DNA from: Rhodovulum sulfidophilum DSM 1374
GTDB taxonomy: Bacteria; Pseudomonadota; Alphaproteobacteria; Rhodobacterales; Rhodobacteraceae
Reading direction: 5' to 3'
Length of the DNA stretch: 64,000 bases
Assembly (NCBI RefSeq): GCF_001633165.1
Contig: NZ_CP015418.1
Span: 3,534,001 to 3,598,000 of the forward strand
The translations under genes and the position numbers were made by a program. Positions 46,570 through 55,655 of this stretch are shown here, one piece after another. Positions within the stretch are counted from its first letter, which is position 1; every line of letters begins with the position of its first letter. The notes beneath the pieces are model-generated. The model made no database searches and was not told the origin of the DNA. It saw nothing but the letters and a program-made list of their open reading frames with translations.

Positions 46570-47907
46570 CTAGCCCAGATAGACCGTTCCGGCCGGATAG
46601 GAGACGCGGCGCGGATGGCGGACCGCCAGCAGGAACCCCAGCGTCAGCGGACCGACCCGGCCAAGAAACATCACCAGCATCAGCACCGCGCGGCCGCCGG
46701 TGTCGAGATCGCCGGTGATGCCGCGGCTCAGCCCCACCGTCCCGAACGCCGAAACCGTCTCGAAGGCGATGTCGAGAAAATCGCCCTCGTGAAACAGCAT
46801 CAGCACGAACAGCGCGACCAGAACGGTCAGCATGCTGACCATCGACAAGGCCAGCACCTTCATGATCTGTTCCGCCCCGAGACGCCGCCCGAAGACGTCG
46901 ATCGCGGTATGGCGGCGGAAGAAGCTGTAGGTGGCCAGCAGGAGCATGATGAAGGTCGTGACCTTGATGCCGCCGCCGGTCGAGGTCGACCCCGCTCCGA
47001 CCACCATCAGCGTCATGAAGATCAGTGTCGTGGCCTGGGTCAGACCGCCGATATCGACAGTGTTGAAGCCGGCAGTACGGGTGGTCGCGGCCTGGAACCA
47101 GCTGGCCCAGAGCCGGGTCGAGAGCCGGTCGAACTGCCCCAGCGTCGCCGGATTGTGCCATTCGAGCGCGGCGAAGCTTGCGGTCGACCAGACCAGAAGC
47201 GCGAGCGTGCCGACCAGCATCAGCTTGGTATGGACGGTATAGCCGCGCCAGCCGGTCCGGCGCTGCATGTCGGCGATCACGGTAAAGCCGAGCCCGCCGA
47301 GGATCAGCAGCGCGGGCACTGTCAGGTTGACCACCGGATGCCCGACCCAGGCCGACAGGCTGTCGGGGTAAAGCGCGAAGCCCGCATTGTTGAAGGCCGA
47401 GACAGCGTGGAAGAGACTGGCCCAAAGCCCGTCCCCCCAGCCGAATTCGGGCACGAAGACCACGGCCAGCAAAGCCGCGCCCGCCGCCTCGCAGACCAGA
47501 ACGAAACGCAGGATGGTGCGGGTCAGCCGGATCAGCCCGCTCATCGAGGTCTGGTTCAGGTCCTCGCGAAGATATTGTCGATGGGTGATGCCGACCGGCA
47601 GGCCCAGCATGGTCAGGATCAGCACCGCGAAGGTCATGAGCCCGAGCCCGCCCAGCTGGATCAGAACCAGGATCACGGCCTGACCGAACAGCGTGAATTC
47701 CGATCCGGTATCGCGGACCGCGAGCCCGGTCACGGTCACGGCCGAAGTCGCGGTGAAGGCCAGGTCCGACCAGCTCATCGCCACGGTCCGGGCCACCGGC
47801 AGTTTCAGCAGCAAGGTGCCCGCCGCGATCAGCGCGGCATAGATCAGCATCAGGGCCAGCGGCGGCGGCAGGAAACGGCCGCTGCGCAGCGCGGCGAAAG
47901 GCGCCAT
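46570..47907 (-). CDS. ktrB: TrkH/KtrB-type potassium (sodium-coupled) channel subunit
   Basis: This 445-residue membrane protein forms the ion path of a Trk/Ktr potassium-uptake system. The length and its partner argue for KtrB rather than the larger TrkH. Selectivity-filter-like segments are visible in four repeats: TATSAVTVTGLAV, SAFNNAGFAL, RTAGFNTVDIGG and SAFGTVGLSRG. The gating loop is likely near GAGSTSTGGGIKV. It follows ktrA by four bases in the same operon. Confidence 0.9.
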   Translation of the reverse strand: MAPFAALRSGRFLPPPLALMLIYAALIAAGTLLLKLPVARTVAMSWSDLAFTATSAVTVTGLAVRDTGSEFTLFGQAVILVLIQLGGLGLMTFAVLILTMLGLPVGITHRQYLREDLNQTSMSGLIRLTRTILRFVLVCEAAGAALLAVVFVPEFGWGDGLWASLFHAVSAFNNAGFALYPDSLSAWVGHPVVNLTVPALLILGGLGFTVIADMQRRTGWRGYTVHTKLMLVGTLALLVWSTASFAALEWHNPATLGQFDRLSTRLWASWFQAATTRTAGFNTVDIGGLTQATTLIFMTLMVVGAGSTSTGGGIKVTTFIMLLLATYSFFRRHTAIDVFGRRLGAEQIMKVLALSMVSMLTVLVALFVLMLFHEGDFLDIAFETVSAFGTVGLSRGITGDLDTGGRAVLMLVMFLGRVGPLTLGFLLAVRHPRRVSYPAGTVYLG

Positions 47908-47911
47908 AGGC

Positions 47912-48580
47912 TCAGGCCTCGTCCAGCAGGTCGTCGCCGAAGCGGCGCAAATCGGCGCGGCGGCCCAGCACCAGAAGCTTGTCGCCGGTCTTCAGTTCCA
48001 GCTCGCCGCTTTCGCAGGACAGGAACTCGCCCTCGCGCATCGCGCCCAGCGCCCGCAGATCATAGCCCGAGAGCAGCTTGACCTCGCCGACCGCCCGCCC
48101 CTCCAGCGGTTCCGGCACGGTCAAGTCGACCACGTGGAAACCGTTGCCGAGGCTCACATAATCGCGCACCAGCGGGTTGTGCAGCATCTGCGCGATATGC
48201 TGGCCGACCTCCTGTTCCGGAAGTACGATCCGGTCGGCGCCGATCTTCGACAGGATCCGGTGATGGGTCTTGGACAATGCCTTCACCCAGATCGTCTTCA
48301 CCCCCAGCATCTTGACGCTCATCGAGCAGAGGATATTGGCCTCGAGATCCTCGCCGATGGCCACCAGCGCGACATCGTAATTGCCGACCCCGGCCTCGCG
48401 CAGGGCCAGTTCGTCGCGTCCGTCGGCAATCACCGCTTCGGACAACACGTCGGCATAGCGGCCGACGATCTTCTCGTCGATATCGATGCCCATCACAGGG
48501 TTGCCGAAACGCGCAAGCTCGGTCGCCACGGTACTGCCGAAAGTGCCAAGACCGATCACGGCAAAGGTACGTCTTTTCAC
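47912..48580 (-). CDS. ktrA: KtrA-type regulatory subunit (RCK domain)
   Basis: This 222-residue cytoplasmic partner of KtrB has an N-terminal NAD(P)/ATP-binding RCK domain (VKRRTFAVIGLGTFGSTVA, a Rossmann GxGxFG) and a C-terminal TrkA_C domain with the LKTGDKLLVLGR ending. It gates the channel in response to nucleotides. The start is a GTG at 48580 with AGAAGG seven bases upstream; a longer open frame upstream is not needed. Four bases separate it from ktrB, so the two are an operon. Confidence 0.9.
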   Translation of the reverse strand: MKRRTFAVIGLGTFGSTVATELARFGNPVMGIDIDEKIVGRYADVLSEAVIADGRDELALREAGVGNYDVALVAIGEDLEANILCSMSVKMLGVKTIWVKALSKTHHRILSKIGADRIVLPEQEVGQHIAQMLHNPLVRDYVSLGNGFHVVDLTVPEPLEGRAVGEVKLLSGYDLRALGAMREGEFLSCESGELELKTGDKLLVLGRRADLRRFGDDLLDEA

Positions 48581-49014
48581 GGGCCGGCCTTCTTTCGCTC
48601 GGAGATCCGGGGCAGAGCCTAGCATGGTCGGCCCCCCGGATGGCAAGCCCCCCAGCACGCCCCTCCCACCGGCGCACAATCCATCGCGACGACCGGATGG
48701 GCATGCCGTCGGCGGCGCGGGCAGGTTCCGCGCCCGCCGCCTGCTCGACCCGGTCTTCGCACAGGAAAGCGGCTGACAGGTCCTCGCCAGCGAATGCCCG
48801 CGCCAGGCCCGGTCAGAGGATCGGTTTTCATCGTGATCGGCAGAAGCCCGGGCGGCCGGTCCCGAGACGCAAGATCCACGCCCCGGGCGATGCCAACGCA
48901 GCGCCCCGGCCGTCCTTGCCGACGCGGCCAGATCGGGGGAGGACGCTACCCGATCTGCCCGGCTCGCCGGACATGTCGTCCCCTCATCGGCGAAGGCGCG
49001 ACCGGGCCCCGAAC
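48581..49014. other. Intergenic region, no gene recognised
   Basis: This is 434 bases between ktrA and the histidine phosphatase. Only Arg/Pro-rich shadow frames are visible. It must contain the ktrAB promoter, but no confident -10/-35 pair was found. Confidence 0.45.
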
Positions 49015-49623
49015 CTAGTCGGCGACATTCTTGTCGGGAGCGAATTCGCCAAGATTATAGGCCTCGAGACGCGGCGGCGCCGTATCCCGGACATCCTCGA
49101 AATCGAGGATCGTCAGATGGCCGGGCGCCACCGGCAGAAGATGCGCGGGCTTCAGCCCCAGAAACCCGAAACAGGCGGCCCGCACGACACCGCTATGGAC
49201 GATCGCCAGCAGATCGCCCTGACCGGCATAGAGCCAGTCGCTCAGGGCCGAGGTGATCCGGCGGACGAACCCATCCCAGGTCTCGCCACCGGCGGGGGTG
49301 TAGCGGCCCGCGCGCCAGGCGTTGTAAAGCTCGGCCTGCTCGGCGATCAGCGCGTCCTTGCGCAGCCCCGTCCATTCACCCATGTCGAGTTCGCGCAGCC
49401 GGTCGTCGGAGGGGGCCTCGGCATGGCCGACGATTTCCGCCGTCTGCCGCACCCGCCCGAGATCCGAGGTCACGACCCGCGCCGGGCTCAGCGCGCCAAG
49501 CCGCGGGACGATGGCGCGGGCCTGTTCGATGCCGCGCGGCGACAGAGGCGAATTGTCATGCCCCTGCAGGCGCTTCTCGGCGTTCCAGAGGGTTTCCCCA
49601 TGGCGCAGAAGGATCAGTCTCAT
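49015..49623 (-). CDS. Histidine phosphatase family protein
   Basis: This 202-residue phosphatase or mutase-type enzyme has the active-site RHG motif in LILLRHGETLWNAEKRLQG near the N-terminus, with the phospho-accepting His in it. VTSDLGRVRQTAEI, RELDMGEWTG with its catalytic Glu, and VHSGVVRA with the second His are also intact. The start at 49623 follows AGGAAAG; an upstream ATG at 49656 would add 11 residues. The substrate is not identifiable. It is 43 bases downstream of the SLC13 permease gene, so possibly co-transcribed. Confidence 0.88.
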   Translation of the reverse strand: MRLILLRHGETLWNAEKRLQGHDNSPLSPRGIEQARAIVPRLGALSPARVVTSDLGRVRQTAEIVGHAEAPSDDRLRELDMGEWTGLRKDALIAEQAELYNAWRAGRYTPAGGETWDGFVRRITSALSDWLYAGQGDLLAIVHSGVVRAACFGFLGLKPAHLLPVAPGHLTILDFEDVRDTAPPRLEAYNLGEFAPDKNVAD

Positions 49624-49666
49624 GATTGCATCTTTCCTGAAGGTCGGATCGCGCATCGGCAGGCCT

Positions 49667-51232
49667 TCACAGGCCGTAGCCCAGCAGCTTGAACCAGGTG
49701 AACACCGAGACAGAGATCACCGTGCCGCCGATCAGGCAGGTGACGATCCCGTATTTCAGCTGCTCGAGAACGCTGAAATAGCCGGTCGCGAAATAGAGCG
49801 TGTTGACCTTGGAATGCGGCGGCAGGGTGATCGTGTAGGTCAGGGTGAAGGAGGCCGCCAGCGCAAGCGTCACCGGGTTGAGCCCCAAGGTCTGGGCCAG
49901 CGCGATGATCGAGGGGATCAGGATGGTCGTGCGCACCGTCTTCGAGGTGAAGACCATGTGGCTGAACATGCTGAGGAAGATCACGACGACATAGACCGCT
50001 GCCGTGCTCATGGCCTCGATCCCGAGCCCGCGCACGAGACCGCCGATCATCCATTCCGCCCCGCCGGTCGATTCCAGCGCGTTTCCCGCCGCATAGGCGC
50101 CGGCGGCGAAGATCATCAGGTCCCATTTGATATTGGCCTCCTTCCATTCCAAAAGGCCGACCCGCGGCATCAGGCACAGCACGGCGGCGATCACCGCGGT
50201 CACGTAGATCGAGATGGAAAAGCCGTCGAACCAGATCTCCTGGTAATCCGCCGTCGCCCAAAGCGTCACCGTGAGCGCGAAGATCGCCATGGCCTTCTTC
50301 TCGGCCAGCGAGATCGGACCGAGGCTGCGATGCTGTTCCTCGAGCTTCGACATGCCGTGGCTGAAATCGATCTCGTCGCTGAAACGGAACAGGCGCAGCC
50401 CGACGAGGAAGGTGAGACACATCGACATCATCGCCATCGGCATGCCGGCCAGCAGCCAGTCCATGTAGCCGATCTCGCCACCGGCCTGATCGTAGATGAA
50501 CTGCACGGCGATCATGTTGGCGGCGGTGCCGGTCATCACGCCCGAGGTGGCAAGCGCATCGGCCTGCACGCCCAGCAGCATCATAAGCTTGCCGAAATTG
50601 CTCTTGCCGGGGACCGCCCGGTAGATCTCGAGCAGGATGATGCAGATCGGCACCATCAGGCTGGCACGCGCGGTCGTCGAGGGGATGAAGAAGACGATCA
50701 CGAAGTTGATCAGCACCAGGATCGCCAGCGTCCGCGTCGGCGTGCCGCCGAACCTGGTGACCATCCAGAGCGCGAAACGGCGCGCGAGGTCCGACTTGAC
50801 CATGGCCGAGGTCAGGACGAAGGCCGCGACCATCAGCCAGATCACGTTGAAACCGAGCGTTCCGAAAGCGGTCTTTTCACCGACGGTGCCGGTCAGCGCG
50901 AGGGCGATGATGGCGATCATCGAGGTCAGGTAGATCGGGATCGTGCCCGCGACCCAAAGCGTCAGCGCCCCGCAGAAGACCGCAAGCGCCTTCTGCCCCT
51001 CGGGTTCCAGCCCCGCCGGGTTCGGCATCAGATACAGCGCCAGAAAGACGGCCGCGGCCAGAAAGATGCCGTATCGGCGCAGCAGCGTGTCCTTCCTGTC
51101 CTTGTCCGGCCCCGGCCCTTTCGGGGACGGACCGGCGGCGGTTTCGGTTCGGGTCTCGGGCACAGGCACGGGCACGGGGGGCTCCTCATTTGCCGGGCGG
51201 GCGCGGTCGGGAAACAACTGCGCGCCGCCCAC
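49667..51232 (-). CDS. SLC13/DASS family anion permease
   Basis: This 521-residue sodium:dicarboxylate/sulfate symporter-like permease starts with a Pro/Glu-rich tail of about 45 residues and has about twelve membrane segments. The paired ion/substrate loops are visible as FFIPSTTARASLMVPI and GVMTGTAANMIAVQ in the first half, and TLTYTITLPPHSKVNTLYFA in the second. The family carries di- and tricarboxylates or sulfate. It is divergent from a LysR-type regulator, and the pairing suggests substrate-dependent control. Confidence 0.85.
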   Translation of the reverse strand: MGGAQLFPDRARPANEEPPVPVPVPETRTETAAGPSPKGPGPDKDRKDTLLRRYGIFLAAAVFLALYLMPNPAGLEPEGQKALAVFCGALTLWVAGTIPIYLTSMIAIIALALTGTVGEKTAFGTLGFNVIWLMVAAFVLTSAMVKSDLARRFALWMVTRFGGTPTRTLAILVLINFVIVFFIPSTTARASLMVPICIILLEIYRAVPGKSNFGKLMMLLGVQADALATSGVMTGTAANMIAVQFIYDQAGGEIGYMDWLLAGMPMAMMSMCLTFLVGLRLFRFSDEIDFSHGMSKLEEQHRSLGPISLAEKKAMAIFALTVTLWATADYQEIWFDGFSISIYVTAVIAAVLCLMPRVGLLEWKEANIKWDLMIFAAGAYAAGNALESTGGAEWMIGGLVRGLGIEAMSTAAVYVVVIFLSMFSHMVFTSKTVRTTILIPSIIALAQTLGLNPVTLALAASFTLTYTITLPPHSKVNTLYFATGYFSVLEQLKYGIVTCLIGGTVISVSVFTWFKLLGYGL

Positions 51233-51338
51233 TCGTCCGGGTCTTTCCGCCCCCGCGCTTCCCGGGTGAATACCGGAGAGACAAATCGGGGCCGGAAGCG
51301 GTCCGTGCAGTTTCTTCGTGAATGATGGATCTGTCTAA

Positions 51339-51363
51339 TTTATAGTTTTTTCGTTATTTATAG
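51339..51363. promoter_or_regulatory. Candidate LysR-type operator in AT-rich divergent region
   Basis: Two copies of TTTATAG (51339-51345 and 51357-51363) repeat with an 18-base period in an AT-rich island between the SLC13 and lysR starts. This is the place where a LysR regulator would bind to control both genes. Direct repeats rather than the classic T-N11-A palindrome make this tentative. Confidence 0.35.
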
Positions 51364-51395
51364 AAAATCTTTATATTTTACGCGGGAGGATCGCG

Positions 51396-52370
51396 ATGAA
51401 CATCGCCCAGCTCGAGACCTTCCTGGAGCTTTCGGACTGCCTGAATGTGACCGAAACGGCGGCGCGGATGAACTGCACCCAGCCCGCCGTCAGCGCCCGC
51501 ATCCGCGGGCTCGAGCAAAGCCTCGACGCGCCCCTGTTCGACCGGATCGGCAAGCGCATGCATCTGACCGCGAACGGCATTCTGTTTCTCGACTATGCGC
51601 GCAAGGCCGTGGGCGCGCTTCAGGAAGCCAGCGAACATCTGCGCCAGATGGACGATCCGCTGGCCGGCACGATCCGCTTCGGGGCGTCGAATTTCACCGG
51701 GATCTACCTGATGCCGGCCTTTCTCGGGCGCTATCGTCAGGCCGCGCCAGATCTGGAATTCGAGCTTGAAATCGCCAGTTCGGCACAGCTGCTTGCCGAG
51801 CTCGACACGGCCAAGCTCGAATTCCTGATCCTCTCGGACCATATCGCGGTGGATGAACGCCGCTATCAGTGTCGCCACATCTGCAATGACGAGATGGTGC
51901 TGGTCGTCCCCCCCGCGCATCCTCTCGCCAAGCTCAGGACCGCAACGCTGGCCGACCTGTCGCAGGATGTGTTCCTGATGAAACCGCCCCCCTCCGCCTC
52001 GCGCAGCTTCCTTTTGGACCGGATCCAGGGCGACGAAAGCAGCCTGGGGCGGGTGATGCATATTTCCTCGACCGAGGCGATCAAGCAGGGCGTGCTGCAC
52101 GGGCTCGGGATATCGGTCCTGTCGCGCTTCGTGGTGGCGCAGGAGCTGGCCGATGGCCGCCTGAAAGAGGTTCCGATGGCGCTTCGCCCGTTCCGGCGCG
52201 GGATCCGGGCGATCAACCTGCGCGACAAGCTGCTGACCCCCGCGGCCAGTGAATTCCTCAAACGGCTGGTCGAGAGCGGTGGCCGGGCGGAGGCCTTGGC
52301 CTGGACCGCCGGGGGCGCGTCAGGTCACACGTCGCATCCGCGCTCAGGCAGAGCGCACCGCCAGGCATGA
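51396..52370 (+). CDS. LysR-family transcriptional regulator
   Basis: This 324-residue regulator has an N-terminal winged helix-turn-helix (MNIAQLETFLELSDCLNVTE through AARMNCTQPAVSARIRGLEQ, about residues 1-60) followed by the periplasmic-binding-like effector domain starting near IRFGASNFTGIYLMPAFLGR. It is divergent from the SLC13 permease and probably controls it. The start at 51396 has GGGAGG seven bases upstream. The last 25 residues are a Gly/Ser-rich tail. Confidence 0.9.
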   Translation: MNIAQLETFLELSDCLNVTETAARMNCTQPAVSARIRGLEQSLDAPLFDRIGKRMHLTANGILFLDYARKAVGALQEASEHLRQMDDPLAGTIRFGASNFTGIYLMPAFLGRYRQAAPDLEFELEIASSAQLLAELDTAKLEFLILSDHIAVDERRYQCRHICNDEMVLVVPPAHPLAKLRTATLADLSQDVFLMKPPPSASRSFLLDRIQGDESSLGRVMHISSTEAIKQGVLHGLGISVLSRFVVAQELADGRLKEVPMALRPFRRGIRAINLRDKLLTPAASEFLKRLVESGGRAEALAWTAGGASGHTSHPRSGRAHRQA

Positions 52371-52613
52371 AGTGGCGACGGTGCAAGGGCTGACCCGGCC
52401 GGTCTTCCGGTTGTGAGCGCTCTGCCGCCATGAAACGCAGCCTTGCCGCAGAGAAAGACAAAAGCGGCGGGGGCGCGTCACGCGGAACGGGCCCCCGACA
52501 ACCGGCAGGATCGCCTGGCGGGCATCGGAGATCGGGACGGACAAGACCCATGCTGCCCCGATGGGGGCATCGCCTTGGCGGCCCGAGCCACACAGCACCG
52601 GAAACGGAGGCGC

Positions 52614-53078
52614 TTACCGTCCCTGCATCAGCCGCAGAGGCTCGTAGACCATGACGGTCTCTCCCCGCTGGTTCCGAACCGTGTTCCTCGTCTTCACCAG
52701 GCCGCGGGTGCCCTTGCTTTCCTGACGGACCTCGAGAACTTCGATCTCGACATCGATCGTATCGCCTTCGAGAACGGGGCCCTTGATGGTCATGGTCGTG
52801 CCGAGAAAGGCAAGCCCGGTTTCCTGTGCCGTCGCATTCAGCGCCAGACCTTCGGCCAGGGCGAAGACCAGGGCGCCGGGGGAGGGATTGCCCTTGATCG
52901 CTGCCTCGCTGCGGCGATATTCGGCATTGGTGAAGAGTACCTCGATCATCCCGGCCAGATTGACGAAGGCCGAGATGTCGGAAGGCGTCACCGTCCTGCC
53001 ATAGGTCCGATACCGGTCCCCGACCGTCATGTCCTGCCAGTAGAACCCCCGGCCCAGAAGCACAGCCTGCCCGCTCAT
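52614..53078 (-). CDS. MaoC-like dehydratase, second copy (non-canonical active site)
   Basis: This 154-residue hot-dog-fold protein is the last gene of the TRAP/CoA operon. The fold is indicated by the YRTYGRTVTPSDISAFVNLAG start, TMTIKGPVLEGDTIDVEIEV and the final VYEPLRLMQGR. The usual hydratase dyad (D-x-x-x-x-H, as in NPLH of family members) is not visible: the corresponding stretch reads NLAGMIEVLFTNAEY. It may be a structural partner of the first MaoC protein encoded two genes upstream. Its start overlaps the lyase stop by ATGA. Confidence 0.78.
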   Translation of the reverse strand: MSGQAVLLGRGFYWQDMTVGDRYRTYGRTVTPSDISAFVNLAGMIEVLFTNAEYRRSEAAIKGNPSPGALVFALAEGLALNATAQETGLAFLGTTMTIKGPVLEGDTIDVEIEVLEVRQESKGTRGLVKTRNTVRNQRGETVMVYEPLRLMQGR

Positions 53079-53923
53079 GTCGCCTCTCCTGCCCGCTGCA
53101 GGATCAGCCGCGAGCGCTTGAGATGCGGCATGTCGATCATCTCGCCGTCAATGGCCACCACACCGGCCGTGGGATCGGCCTCGAAGGCCTCAACGATCCG
53201 GCGCGCCGCCTCGATCTCTTGCTCGGAGGGCCGGAAGCAGCGATTGATGATGGGGACCTGCGCCGGATGGATCGCCATCTTCCCGGTAAAGCCGTCACGG
53301 ACCGCCGCCAGGCACTCTGCCTCGAGCCCCGCCAGATCGCGAATGTCGGTCCAGACCGTGTCGACGGGCTGCACCTCTGCGGCCACCGCACCGAAAAGCG
53401 TCAGGTTCCGGGCCAGGGCATAGGGGCCGGTCAGCGCCCCGTCCTCCCCGCGCGATCTGGCGCTGCCCAGCGCCGCCGACAGATCCTCGGCGCCCCAGGT
53501 CAGCCCGGCGAGGTTGGAGGAGAGACCGGCATAGCTGCCGAGCCCGAAGATCGCCCCTGCCGTCTCGGTCGCGATGGCAAGCACCGGCGGGCAGGCCTGC
53601 CCCCGCGCCGCGCAGGCCGCGCCCAGCGCCCGGATACAGGCGCCGCTTTCGGCCTTCGGCAGTACGATCCCGTCCGCGCCGCCCGCAAGCGCGGTATCGA
53701 GATCCGCCTCGAAATCCGACGTCTGCAGCGGGTTCACCCGGACCCAGAGCCGGCTCGCCCCGCGCGGTTCGCGGAGCGCCTCGAGCACGCAGGTTCGCGC
53801 GGCGGCCTTTTCGGAGATCGCCACCGAATCTTCCAGATCGAGGATCAGCACATCCGCCGACAGGCCGCGCGCCTTGGCGATCCTGTCGGGCCGGTTGCCG
53901 GGAACGAAAAGCCAGGACCTCAT
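53075..53923 (-). CDS. CitE-like CoA ester lyase (citramalyl/malyl-CoA lyase family)
   Basis: This 282-residue HpcH/HpaI-type lyase would cleave a beta-hydroxy CoA thioester. The motifs are SWLFVPGNRPDRIAKA at the N-terminus, LILDLEDSVAISEKAAAR with the metal-binding acidic pair, LWVRVNPLQTSDF, DGIVLPKAES and MAIHPAQV. In the operon context the best guess is (S)- or (R)-citramalyl-CoA lyase giving pyruvate and acetyl-CoA; malyl-CoA or citryl-CoA cleavage are alternatives. It shares one base with the preceding gene (TGATG) and overlaps the next by ATGA. Confidence 0.82.
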   Translation of the reverse strand: MRSWLFVPGNRPDRIAKARGLSADVLILDLEDSVAISEKAAARTCVLEALREPRGASRLWVRVNPLQTSDFEADLDTALAGGADGIVLPKAESGACIRALGAACAARGQACPPVLAIATETAGAIFGLGSYAGLSSNLAGLTWGAEDLSAALGSARSRGEDGALTGPYALARNLTLFGAVAAEVQPVDTVWTDIRDLAGLEAECLAAVRDGFTGKMAIHPAQVPIINRCFRPSEQEIEAARRIVEAFEADPTAGVVAIDGEMIDMPHLKRSRLILQRAGEAT

Positions 53924-54387
53924 CACACCGCTTCCTTGTCGAGACTGGACATCATCAGCGCCGAGCGGCGGCATTGCGCGACCAGTGTTCCGTCCTGTTT
54001 GCGGGCGCGGTGCTCGAAGACCACCACCCCCTGCCCGGGCCGCGACCGCGACGGGCGCGCCGAGATCACCTCGGTCTCGACCCGCAGCGTGTCGCCATGA
54101 AAGACCGGCGCCGGGAAGCTGACATCGGTCATCCCGAGATTGCCCAGCGTCGTCCCGAGCGTGGTCTCGTGAACGGAGATCCCGATCATGATGCCAAGCG
54201 TCAGAAGCGAATTCACCAGCGGCTGCCCCCATTCCGTCGCCTCGGCGAAGTGACGGTCGATATGCAAGGGCTGCGGGTTCATGGTCTGGACCGAGAAGCC
54301 CATATTGTCGGCCTCGGTCACCGTGCGGGTGATGGCATGGTGAATGACCTCTCCCGCCCGAAACTCTTCCAGCCAGCGTCCGGCCAT
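53923..54387 (-). CDS. MaoC-family (R)-hydratase
   Basis: This 154-residue hot-dog-fold hydratase has the catalytic layout intact: [20 protein letters not shown], with a hydratase-2-like His/Asp motif, and [20 protein letters not shown]. It would add water to an enoyl-CoA. In this operon a mesaconyl-CoA or itaconyl-CoA substrate is plausible. It starts one base past the CoA-transferase stop (TGACATG) and ends sharing a base with the lyase start. MAGRWLEEF is a standard family N-terminus. Confidence 0.85.
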   Translation of the reverse strand: MAGRWLEEFRAGEVIHHAITRTVTEADNMGFSVQTMNPQPLHIDRHFAEATEWGQPLVNSLLTLGIMIGISVHETTLGTTLGNLGMTDVSFPAPVFHGDTLRVETEVISARPSRSRPGQGVVVFEHRARKQDGTLVAQCRRSALMMSSLDKEAV

Positions 54388-54388
54388 G

Positions 54389-55600
54389 TCACGCCTCCTC
54401 CTTGTCTGATCCTGCCATTCGTCCAAGCACGCCGCGCGCTTCGAGCCCCCGGATGGCCTCGGGACCGAAGCCCAGCTCGGCCAACAGCGCCGGCCCGTCC
54501 TCGCCAAGCTCGGGGGCGCGGCGGTCCGGCACCGAGGGCTGCGCGCGAAAGCGCACCGGTTGCGGGACCGAGCGCACCCGGTTTTCCAGATCGTCGGTCG
54601 GCGCGAAGAAACCGACCGCCTGCAAATGCGGATCGCCCAGCAGATCGTCGAGCCCGCTGACGCGCGAATGCGGCACATCGAGACGCTCGAAGGTCGCGAT
54701 CCAGGCCTCGGTCGCGCGCTTCGGCATCTCCTGGCCCAGGATCTCGTACATCTCGCCGACATGCTGCGAGCGCTCGGTCGCATCCGCGAACCAGGGCTGG
54801 GCCAGGACATCGCCGCGGCCGAGTTCCTCGAAGGTCCGGCGCCAATGCCGTTCGGTATAGGGCAGCACCGCGATCCAGCCGTCGCTGGTGGGAAAGGGAC
54901 GACGATGGCGGTTCAGAAGCCGCTGATACCCGGCGGGCGCGGCCTTGTCGAAACTGGCGGCGGCCATGTGCTCGGCCATCACGAAGGAGGTCATGACCTC
55001 GAACATCGGCACCTCGATCTCGCAGCCCCTGCCCGACCGGCCGCGCCCGACCAGCGCGGCCGAAATCGCGCTGGCCGCGTAGAGCGCCGCGATCTTGTCG
55101 GCGATCACGCCCGGCACGTAGGACGGGTCGTTGCCGGTATAGGTCGGCAGGCTGGCGATGCCCGAGGCCGCCTGGATCACGTCGTCATAGGCGGGCCGGG
55201 CGGCATAGGGGCCATCGCTGCCGAAGCCGATGGCCGAGCAGTAGATCAGCCGCGGATTGCGCGCCATCAGCTCTGCCGGCCCCAGCCCCAGACGCTCGAC
55301 CGCCTGTAGGCGCATGTTGTGCAGGAAGACATCCGCCCCGTCGATCAGCTTCAGCAGGATCTCGCGGCCTTCGGCGGTCTTCAGATCCAGGGCGATGCTC
55401 TTCTTATTGCGGTTGTTGTTGGCGAACATCGAGCTGACGCCGGCCTGCGAACGCGGATCGACATAGCGCGCCAGATCGCCGTTCGGCGCCTCGACCTTGA
55501 CGACATCCGCTCCGAAATCGCCCAGCATCTGGCCCGCCATCGGCCCGAGCACGATCGTCGTCAGCTCGACGACCCGTACATCCTTCAACAGATCAAGCAC
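54389..55600 (-). CDS. Class III (CaiB/BaiF) CoA-transferase
   Basis: This 403-residue CoA-transferase of family III moves CoA between carboxylates. The N-terminus [20 protein letters not shown] and the [13 protein letters not shown] block are typical; the likely nucleophile Asp is in [17 protein letters not shown]. The start is a GTG at 55600 with GGAGAGG six bases upstream; the open frame upstream is a shadow. With a MaoC hydratase and a CitE-like lyase downstream, an itaconate- or mesaconate-type CoA-transferase is the best reading; others such as succinyl-CoA:citramalate transfer are possible. Confidence 0.85.
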   Translation of the reverse strand: MLDLLKDVRVVELTTIVLGPMAGQMLGDFGADVVKVEAPNGDLARYVDPRSQAGVSSMFANNNRNKKSIALDLKTAEGREILLKLIDGADVFLHNMRLQAVERLGLGPAELMARNPRLIYCSAIGFGSDGPYAARPAYDDVIQAASGIASLPTYTGNDPSYVPGVIADKIAALYAASAISAALVGRGRSGRGCEIEVPMFEVMTSFVMAEHMAAASFDKAAPAGYQRLLNRHRRPFPTSDGWIAVLPYTERHWRRTFEELGRGDVLAQPWFADATERSQHVGEMYEILGQEMPKRATEAWIATFERLDVPHSRVSGLDDLLGDPHLQAVGFFAPTDDLENRVRSVPQPVRFRAQPSVPDRRAPELGEDGPALLAELGFGPEAIRGLEARGVLGRMAGSDKEEA

Positions 55601-55655
55601 GCGCCTCTCCTTTCGTTGCGGGGCGGCCTTCGCGGCGGCCGCCCCGGTTCTGGCT

